Below, in pieces: positions 1 to 5,229 of a DNA stretch of 6,352 nt. The stretch comes from Bdellovibrionales bacterium. GTDB lineage: Bacteria; Bdellovibrionota; JAFGOL01. The stretch is taken from NCBI GenBank assembly GCA_022710165.1, contig JAKLHL010000086.1, positions 1-6,352 on the forward strand, read 5' to 3'. The position numbers were made by a program, and so were the translations under genes. Position 1 is the first letter of the stretch, and each line of letters starts with the position of its first letter. The notes below the pieces were generated by a model that saw only the letters and a program-made list of their open reading frames with translations, was not told where the DNA came from and searched no databases.

Positions 1-13
1 AAAAACGCTTCAT
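1..13 (-). CDS. Start of an unidentified downstream gene, cut by the left window edge
   Basis: Only the first four codons (M-K-R-F) lie inside the window, so no function can be given. The start is supported by a strong ribosome binding site: GGAGGA, complementary to bases 21-26, sits 7 bases before the ATG at 13-11. The gene begins 18 bases after the stop codon of the preceding small protein gene and has the same orientation, so it is very probably a further member of the etfB-etfA-acyl-CoA dehydrogenase operon. Its identity would help decide which substrate the operon handles. Confidence 0.6.
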
Positions 14-20
14 GGTCTTA

Positions 21-26
21 TCCTCC
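21..26 (-). promoter_or_regulatory. Ribosome binding site of the gene leaving the left edge
   Basis: The minus strand reads GGAGGA here, 7 bases before an ATG at 13-11. It lies in the short gap after the stop codon (32-34) of the DUF6899-like gene. It is the main reason for calling a gene start at the window edge. Confidence 0.65.
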
Positions 27-31
27 ATAGA

Positions 32-298
32 TTAGTATACGTCGCCGTTTTCCTTTATCTTAAGATCTTCGTAAGGTCCTGCCACTCTTCTGTAGTACTC
101 CTGCTTTATGCACTCAAGAGCACCGACAGCCTCGTTAACTTCTGAGTATCTTAGTTCATACAGCTGCTTCAAGAGACAGCTTACAGAGTAGTTAAGCACC
201 CCTGCCCTGTTCTCTTTCCCTGTTTCTTTTATAGCATCTGCAAGTTTTTTTATGTGTGCGTCAACAACGGCCCTTTGGTCTTTCTTTATATAAGGCAT
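32..298 (-). CDS. Small conserved protein, DUF6899-like
   Basis: This 88-residue soluble protein has no signal peptide or membrane segment. From memory its ends match a small conserved family of unknown function (DUF6899): an MPYIKK start, a helical middle, and a C-terminal block with LEC (residues 61-63), YYRR (68-71), PYED (75-78) and KIKENGDVY (80-88). The family has no established biochemical role that I know of, and I assign none. The length is usual for the family. The start is firm: the stop codon of the acyl-CoA dehydrogenase and this ATG overlap by one base (TAATG), and GGAGGTG (complementary to 307-313), inside the dehydrogenase gene, lies 8 bases upstream. This arrangement predicts translational coupling to the dehydrogenase. 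The operon continues downstream with another gene after 18 bases. The gene is certain; the family name is moderately sure. Confidence 0.88.
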   Translation of the reverse strand: MPYIKKDQRAVVDAHIKKLADAIKETGKENRAGVLNYSVSCLLKQLYELRYSEVNEAVGALECIKQEYYRRVAGPYEDLKIKENGDVY

Positions 299-2022
299 TA
301 TTCAACCACCTCCATAATTAGGTCCCTGTTAGTTATTGCTGTTGTGTGCCTCTTTAGTACAGGTTCAGCAAGTTTTAATGCGTTAGAAAGTGCTTTCTCC
401 ACGAAGAGCCTTGTTATGACCCTCTTCCTCTCGTTGTGTATGGAAAGCTTAAGCATCCTGTAACCTATGAAAAGTTCACAAGCCATATCAACCACATTCC
501 TAGAGAAGTAACTAACGAACTCCTTGTCGTTCCTTTCAGAGAACTCATTCAAGCATCTGTTCAAGACGCTCTTAATGGAGTTCAAGTTCTCCTGTATGCT
601 GTGGAGCTCTCTTGGATAATCTATGTTCTCATAATCTGCCGCCAAAAGCTCAGCAAGTGTACCGTTCACTATTCCGCCTATTGCTGCGACTACCTGAAGC
701 TGTGTAGTACCTTCATATATGTTGGTTATCCTTGCATCCCTTGCAAACCTTTCTACCGGGAAGTCTTTCATGAAACCCGTACCGCCGTGTATCTGTATGG
801 CGTCATAGGTAACTCTATTGGACATCTCTGTTGAGTAAGCCTTTGCCATCGGGGTTAAAAGAGAAGCTATCGCTGTATATTTCTTTAGAAGGTTCTTGTA
901 CTCCTGATTGGTCTCGTTGTGCTCGCAAAGCTGAGTATATACTTTCTTAAGATCAACATAACGGCAGGTTTCATATATTATCGCTCTTGAACCTTCTATT
1001 TGTGCTCTCATGCTGGTAAGCATATCGTACACAGGAGGGAAGTTTATGATGGCTTCGCCAAACTGTTCCCTTTCCTTAGCGTACTTTAAAGCTTCTCTGT
1101 AAGCAGCCTCTGCAATTCCCAAGCCTTGAGCAGAAACGCCAAGTCTTGCACCGTTCATAAGTGCCATAACGTAACGTATAAGACCAAGCTTCCTCTTGCC
1201 TATCAATATGGCCGGTGTCCCGTTGAACTGCATTTCGCAAGTCGGTGAACCGTGTATACCAAGTTTATGTTCTATCCTTCTTATCTGTACAGTGTCATCC
1301 CTCTCGATCAGGAACATCGAAAGGCCTCTTCCGTCCTTACTGCCTGCTTCGCTCCTTGCAAGCACCAAAGATATCTCTGCACAACCGTTGGTTATGAACC
1401 TTTTAACGCCGTGTAGATGCCATACTCCAGTCTTCTCATCAAGTATCGCTTTTGTCTGGACTGCCTGAAGGTCAGAACCTGCATCAGGCTCTGTGAGTAT
1501 CATAGCACCAGTGACCTTTCCTGATGTGAACATCGGAAGGTATTTCTGTTTTATCTCTTCTGATGCAAATTCAAATATTGTCTCTCCTATGTCTTGAAGC
1601 CCGACTATGTTCATAAGGCTTGCATCAGCGCGGGAGACCATTTCTATTACCATGGTAGATACGGTTGAAGGAAGGTTAAGACCGCCGTAACGTCTTGGTA
1701 TGGTCATACCTCCAAGGTCTGCGCCAAGTATCGCCTTAAGGTTCTCTTTGGTGCCTCTTGCATACTCGACCTTACCATTATCAAAACCGCAGCCTTCTTC
1801 ATCAACGCTCTCTGAATTAGGGGCCACTACGTTGCCCATTATGTCACCGGCAACTCTTAATATCTCTGTGTAGTTCCTTCTAGCCTCTTTGATGTTCCTT
1901 GGGGCATAGTCATAACTCTCTACGTCCTTAAAATTATTTTCCATCAAAGTTACTACTTCATCTATGTCTGCATGTTCAAGGTGGAATAAAAGATCTTTAT
2001 TGTCTTCAAAAAAGTTAGCCAT
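298..2022 (-). CDS. Acyl-CoA dehydrogenase, long (574 aa) form
   Basis: This is an FAD-dependent acyl-CoA dehydrogenase that interconverts acyl-CoA and trans-2-enoyl-CoA in the cytoplasm, with ETF as electron partner. Residues 1-40 look like the short extra N-terminal segment of long family members. About 45-165 form the N-terminal helical domain. The middle beta domain contains TEPDAGSD (177-184), the FAD/substrate signature, and FITNG (209-213). The C-terminal helical domain contains QFGEAI (320-325) and IQIHGGTGF (409-417). E437 in IYEGT (435-439) is at the catalytic-base position used by short- and medium-chain enzymes. Residues 455-574 are an extra helical C-terminal region, so the protein is about 190 residues longer than ordinary 380-residue enzymes such as butyryl-CoA dehydrogenase. 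The closest remembered relatives are Bacteroidota proteins encoded beside etfBA. The start follows GAGGAGA (complementary to 2031-2037) by 8 bases, and the gap after etfA is 15 bases. The substrate cannot be read from sequence. Confidence 0.95.
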   Translation of the reverse strand: MANFFEDNKDLLFHLEHADIDEVVTLMENNFKDVESYDYAPRNIKEARRNYTEILRVAGDIMGNVVAPNSESVDEEGCGFDNGKVEYARGTKENLKAILGADLGGMTIPRRYGGLNLPSTVSTMVIEMVSRADASLMNIVGLQDIGETIFEFASEEIKQKYLPMFTSGKVTGAMILTEPDAGSDLQAVQTKAILDEKTGVWHLHGVKRFITNGCAEISLVLARSEAGSKDGRGLSMFLIERDDTVQIRRIEHKLGIHGSPTCEMQFNGTPAILIGKRKLGLIRYVMALMNGARLGVSAQGLGIAEAAYREALKYAKEREQFGEAIINFPPVYDMLTSMRAQIEGSRAIIYETCRYVDLKKVYTQLCEHNETNQEYKNLLKKYTAIASLLTPMAKAYSTEMSNRVTYDAIQIHGGTGFMKDFPVERFARDARITNIYEGTTQLQVVAAIGGIVNGTLAELLAADYENIDYPRELHSIQENLNSIKSVLNRCLNEFSERNDKEFVSYFSRNVVDMACELFIGYRMLKLSIHNERKRVITRLFVEKALSNALKLAEPVLKRHTTAITNRDLIMEVVE

Positions 2023-2037
2023 CTTAAGTCTCTCCTC

Positions 2038-3075
2038 TTACTTTTTGCTCACGTCTATTTTCTTATATGCTTCTATCATCATCGGGATAACTGTGTTCAG
2101 GTCACCCACTATTTTCACATGTGCGAACTTGAATATCGGTGCCTCAGGATCGCTGTTTATGGCGATTATCTTAAGGGCCTGGTCCATCCCGGCCTTGTGC
2201 TGGACACTGCCTGATATTCCGCATGCTATATAAAGCTTAGGTCTTACTGTTACACCGGTCTGCCCTACTTGATGTTCCTTGCTGACCCATCCCTGGTCAA
2301 CTGCAGCACGAGAAGCGCCAACTTCTGCATTGATGATCTTAGCGAACTCGTTTATCTTGCAAAAACAATCCTTGCTCCCAACACCCATACCGCCAGCGAC
2401 TACTATATTTGCTCCGGTAAGGTTCACCTTCTTCTCTTTTATTACCTTGTCTATTATCTTAACTGCAAGGTCCACGTCAGAGAAAGTCACATTAATAGGG
2501 ATAACTTCGCCCTTCCTTGAAGTATTAGGCTCTCTCATCTTCATAACGCCTTCCCTTACTGTTGCCATCTGAGGATGCCACTCAGGGTTTATGATGGTCG
2601 CTATGATGTTACCGCCAAAAGCAGGCCTTATCTGGTACAAGAGTTTTTCGTATGTCTTGCCAGCTTTGTTGTCGGTGTAACTTCCTATCTTAAGCTCGGT
2701 GCAGTCCGCTGTAAGACCAGACCTTATCGTTGAAGCCACTCTTGGGGCAAGGTCCCTTCCTGTTCGAGTAGCACCAAAAAGTACTATGCAAGGAGCATCT
2801 TTCTTAACAGCCTCAACCACAGCCTTCGTATAAGGAAGGCTTCTAAAGTCCTTCAGTTCTTTATTCTCTATGGTGTATACGTAATCAGCACCGTAAGAAA
2901 AAAGTGCCTTCGTCATCTCTCCTGCTTTCTCACAAGGAAGATAAGCACTGACCTTAGTATCAAGTTCTTTTGCAAGCTCTGTAGCCCTTCCTAAAAGTTC
3001 AAGGCTTACAGCCTCTATCTTTGAATTGTGCTGTTGTATGAATACAGCAACGTGACCATATTTATTTTTTTCCAT
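2038..3075 (-). CDS. etfA: Electron transfer flavoprotein, alpha subunit (FixB family)
   Basis: This is the large subunit of the cytoplasmic ETF heterodimer, which binds the electron-shuttling FAD and docks with the acyl-CoA dehydrogenase. The N-terminal Rossmann-like domain covers about residues 6-190, with GATRTGRDLAPR at 101-112 and TVREGVM at 172-178. The C-terminal FAD-binding domain (about 215-340) has the full set of family motifs: GASRAAVDQGWV (253-264), QVGQTG (269-274), GISGSVQHKAGM (286-297), INSDPEAPIF (306-315) and GDL (324-326). The length of 345 residues is slightly above the usual 310-340. The start is preceded by AGGTG (complementary to 3083-3087) at 7 bases; this site overlaps the stop codon of etfB, only 10 bases upstream, so translation of the two subunits is probably coupled. 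No key FAD motif is missing, and the protein appears complete. Confidence 0.96.
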   Translation of the reverse strand: MEKNKYGHVAVFIQQHNSKIEAVSLELLGRATELAKELDTKVSAYLPCEKAGEMTKALFSYGADYVYTIENKELKDFRSLPYTKAVVEAVKKDAPCIVLFGATRTGRDLAPRVASTIRSGLTADCTELKIGSYTDNKAGKTYEKLLYQIRPAFGGNIIATIINPEWHPQMATVREGVMKMREPNTSRKGEVIPINVTFSDVDLAVKIIDKVIKEKKVNLTGANIVVAGGMGVGSKDCFCKINEFAKIINAEVGASRAAVDQGWVSKEHQVGQTGVTVRPKLYIACGISGSVQHKAGMDQALKIIAINSDPEAPIFKFAHVKIVGDLNTVIPMMIEAYKKIDVSKK

Positions 3076-3085
3076 CTTATTGCAC

Positions 3086-3955
3086 CTACCCTATTATGTG
3101 TTCACTAACCAGTTCTTTCATCATGTTGTTTATACCGTCCTGATTTGCTGGATAGTCTTTGGTTTCTATAGATTTGAATACTACGCTGTGTATCTCTTTG
3201 ACCCTCGTAGGGGATCCGGCAAGACCTATGTATTCAGGATTTACGACTATATCGCAAAAACTTATAACAGGTATCTCCAGCTCCCTCTTTTTTAGATATT
3301 CAACATCTTCGTCTGTGACCCAATCCTCGTTCATCTGGAAAGAGGACATTGCATTAACATATTTCAAAAGTCTTTTTACCCTTGGAGGTCTTGGATTATT
3401 AACTCCGCCCTCTACGGTCAAAAGCACCGGGGTCTTGCACTCAACTATTTCTGTACCTTCGTCTGACAAGCGTGAAAGTCTCATCTTGCCGTTCTTTACC
3501 TCTTCAACATCTGTAACAAAAGTTACCTGAGGCACATTTAGCTTTTCTGCTATCTGTGGACCAACCTGGGCTGTGTCCCCATCTATGGCCTGACGTCCCG
3601 CCATGATGATGTCAAAGTTCTTTACCTTTGCCTCTATCGCACTCTTAAGTATCAAGGATGTGGCAAGGGTGTCTGAACCTGCGAACTTTGGGTCGCTCAA
3701 AAGGTAAACCTTGTCAGCCCCTCTGTACAAAGATTCCTTAAGGATTTCAACGGCTTTTGGAGGCCCCATAGTTATAACACTAACGTTGGCCCCATACCTT
3801 TCTTTGATCTCTAGTGCCATTTCAAGGGCATTAAGGTCATCAGGGTTAAAAACGGTCTTAAGCGCCGCCCTATTGACTGTCCCGTCTTCTTTCATTGCAT
3901 CAGCCCCGACGTTTGCGGTGTCTGGGACTTGTTTAACCAGTACAACGATCTCCAT
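3086..3955 (-). CDS. etfB: Electron transfer flavoprotein, beta subunit (FixA family)
   Basis: This is the small ETF subunit, the partner of EtfA from the next gene. Visible family features are KQVPDT (residues 8-13), NPDDLNALEMAL (37-48), ITMGPP (61-66), YRGADK (77-82), AGSDTLATS (92-100), the nucleotide-binding loop AGRQAIDGDTAQVGP (119-133) and AGSPTRV (246-252). In aerobic-type ETFs such as human ETFB the loop reads closer to KQAIDDDCNQTG and binds AMP. The GRQAIDGDTAQVGP form is the one I recall from clostridial and Acidaminococcus bifurcating ETFs, where a second FAD replaces AMP. That makes a bifurcating function plausible but not shown. The length of 289 residues is somewhat above the usual 250-265, with the extra residues towards the C-terminal end. 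The start is set by AGAGGAG (complementary to 3964-3970), 8 bases upstream. It is the first gene of the operon. Confidence 0.96.
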   Translation of the reverse strand: MEIVVLVKQVPDTANVGADAMKEDGTVNRAALKTVFNPDDLNALEMALEIKERYGANVSVITMGPPKAVEILKESLYRGADKVYLLSDPKFAGSDTLATSLILKSAIEAKVKNFDIIMAGRQAIDGDTAQVGPQIAEKLNVPQVTFVTDVEEVKNGKMRLSRLSDEGTEIVECKTPVLLTVEGGVNNPRPPRVKRLLKYVNAMSSFQMNEDWVTDEDVEYLKKRELEIPVISFCDIVVNPEYIGLAGSPTRVKEIHSVVFKSIETKDYPANQDGINNMMKELVSEHIIG

Positions 3956-3992
3956 CTTATAAACTCCTCTTAGCTATTATTAACAATAACAT

Positions 3993-4010
3993 GGGGCCCA
4001 TAAAAGCCCC
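3993..4010 (-). promoter_or_regulatory. GC-rich stem-loop in the etfB leader
   Basis: GGGGC (3993-3997) and GCCCC (4006-4010) can pair as a 5-bp stem with an 8-base loop. The right arm adjoins a CCCGGG palindrome and the left arm contains GGGCCC. The element lies 38 bases before the etfB start, in AT-rich surroundings, so it stands out. It could be an mRNA leader hairpin, a protein-binding site, or chance. No known riboswitch class is recognisable. Confidence 0.35.
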
Positions 4011-4046
4011 GGGACAAGGATATATCATTTTTTGGAGATATATAAA

Positions 4047-4075
4047 AGCATAAAAATGGGCCTTTTTAAAGCCAA
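4047..4075 (-). promoter_or_regulatory. Weak candidate sigma-70 promoter for the etfB operon
   Basis: On the minus strand TTGGCT (4075-4070) and TATGCT (4052-4047) are separated by 17 bases; each matches the consensus at four of six positions. Transcription would start near 4040 and give a leader of about 85 bases that includes the stem-loop at 3993-4010. A different weak option is AATAAT close to the etfB ribosome binding site with a poor -35. The gap must hold a promoter if the upstream stem-loop terminates, but its position is uncertain. Confidence 0.25.
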
Positions 4076-4104
4076 GGGGCCGATACTTTCAAGTATCAGC
4101 CCCT
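4075..4104 (-). terminator. Probable transcription terminator of the lipoprotein gene
   Basis: Bases 4075-4086 pair with 4093-4104 (AGGGGC-CGATAC against GTATC-A-GCCCCT) with one mismatch at 4081/4098 and a 6-base loop. The stem starts 32 bases after the lipoprotein stop codon. On the transcript it is followed by UUGGCUUU and, further on, by UUUUU (4053-4057), so the U tract is imperfect; some readthrough into the etf operon is possible. No comparable stem follows guaA. Confidence 0.6.
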
Positions 4105-4136
4105 AAGTTATTAAACTGACGCAGAGCGACTAATTT

Positions 4137-5150
4137 CTACCTGGTAAAAGTCCTCAATACGACCGGTGAATTGCTCATGTTAACGCTAGGATCATCTTCT
4201 GCTGCATAGACCTCTATATTGAATATATTGACCGTACCTGGTATCGCTGCTTCTACGTTGTCGCATGGTATCATGGCTGTATATTCAGCCCACGTTGAAG
4301 TACCAGAAACTGGTGTCGTGTACGAATATCTCCAATAAAGCTTTGTAGGAGTGGTTGTTTCTGTTCCGCGGGTAACTTTTATACAAGCAGCACAAGCGGC
4401 ACTGCTTGGAGGAGCTGGAGGTAAAGAAGCTTCTGCACTACTTATAAGTTCAAAGCTGCCTTTATTTGAGCTCTTGCTTAAAGCAGGGATAGGAGTTGGG
4501 AGTGGTGATAAACATAATGTGTGATCTATAGTAGGCTCGTCGACCTGAAGTGTGTAAAGAGCCGATGACTCTGCTGACAACACACCTGCTTTAACTGTAA
4601 CAGCTTTAATAGTTGTGCCGGTATTCGTTATGCTTAGAGGAGCTGTATAATCATAACCGGAGGTCTCTGTTGGACTTGAGTTATCATTTGTATATCTGAT
4701 CTTGTCATAAGTGCTTCCAACTACGAAAAGTTCAAGGTCGCTGTTAATAGGGTCCTTATAAGTCCCGCCGGCTGGTGTGAACTGAGGTGAATAAGGTGCT
4801 TGAACAGCATAATTGCCGATGGACACTTCTGAATCCTCAAGATCTTCCTTAAAGGCCATAGCCTTGATCTTGTCAGAAGCCAAAGCTATAGGCGCAGTAT
4901 AGGTCGAGCCTGCATCCTTACTTGGAGTAGTACCGTCAGTTGTATACTTTATAACAGCACCTGCAGTAGCCGTAGTGATAGTTATTAAAGTACCTGCTGG
5001 AAAGCTTCCAGTCTCTGGGCTGATAATAGGTGTTTCCACTTTAGTGGCCAGACCAGCACCCTCGCTATCTCTGGTAGCGAACCTGCTTTCACAGGCTGTG
5101 AACATTAAAGCAACAACTAGACTTAGAAAAACAAGACCTGTTCTCTTCAT
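4137..5150 (-). CDS. Secreted lipoprotein with two chitobiase/hexosaminidase C-terminal-type repeats
   Basis: Residues 1-20 form a lipoprotein signal peptide: MKR, a hydrophobic stretch (5-19) and FTAC, with C20 as the predicted lipidation site. The mature protein should be anchored in a membrane and face the periplasm or the outside. Two divergent beta-sandwich repeats of the CHB_HEX_C_1 kind follow: about 39-116, with YTTDGTTPS at 69-77, TYTAP at 83-87 and IKAMAF at 95-100; and about 120-201, with YTNDNSSPT at 153-161, YTAP at 168-171 and IKAV at 181-184. Such repeats are non-catalytic modules often found in surface proteins. Residues 202-337 match nothing I recognise; they include a Ser/Ala/Pro-rich stretch (238-252) and cysteines at 213, 253, 256 and 296. 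The start follows GGAGGTG (complementary to 5158-5164) by 7 bases. The gene probably has its own promoter (5193-5221) and terminator (4075-4104). No enzyme domain is visible and the function is unknown. Confidence 0.9.
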   Translation of the reverse strand: MKRTGLVFLSLVVALMFTACESRFATRDSEGAGLATKVETPIISPETGSFPAGTLITITTATAGAVIKYTTDGTTPSKDAGSTYTAPIALASDKIKAMAFKEDLEDSEVSIGNYAVQAPYSPQFTPAGGTYKDPINSDLELFVVGSTYDKIRYTNDNSSPTETSGYDYTAPLSITNTGTTIKAVTVKAGVLSAESSALYTLQVDEPTIDHTLCLSPLPTPIPALSKSSNKGSFELISSAEASLPPAPPSSAACAACIKVTRGTETTTPTKLYWRYSYTTPVSGTSTWAEYTAMIPCDNVEAAIPGTVNIFNIEVYAAEDDPSVNMSNSPVVLRTFTR

Positions 5151-5192
5151 TAAAAGACACCTCCATGTTTTTTGGTATCAACTTATGAACGG

Positions 5193-5221
5193 ATTATAGG
5201 CTCTTTAAGAGTTCAAGTAAA
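5193..5221 (-). promoter_or_regulatory. Predicted sigma-70 promoter of the lipoprotein gene
   Basis: On the minus strand TTTACT (5221-5216) and a perfect TATAAT (5198-5193) are separated by 17 bases. Transcription would start near 5186, giving a leader of about 36 bases before the lipoprotein ATG at 5150. The site begins just 9 bases after the guaA stop codon. With no clear guaA terminator, the lipoprotein may also be reached by readthrough. Confidence 0.6.
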
Positions 5222-5229
5222 TATATTCT

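Noticed and set aside
436..834. Plus-strand open frame of 132 codons
   Set aside because: It lies wholly inside the acyl-CoA dehydrogenase gene on the opposite strand, shows no family motif, and the minus-strand protein has clear catalytic motifs.
3159..3530. Plus-strand open frame of 123 codons
   Set aside because: It is antisense to the well-supported etfB gene, and its Ser/Thr/Leu-rich translation is typical of a shadow frame.
3956..4136. Riboswitch before etfB
   Set aside because: Only short simple stem-loops are visible, and no conserved core of a known riboswitch class can be recognised.
5200..5211. Short palindrome CTCTT-T-AAGAG after guaA as a terminator
   Set aside because: The loop would be a single base, the stem is AT-rich and only 5 bp, and no U tract follows on the minus strand; it also falls in the spacer of the predicted promoter.
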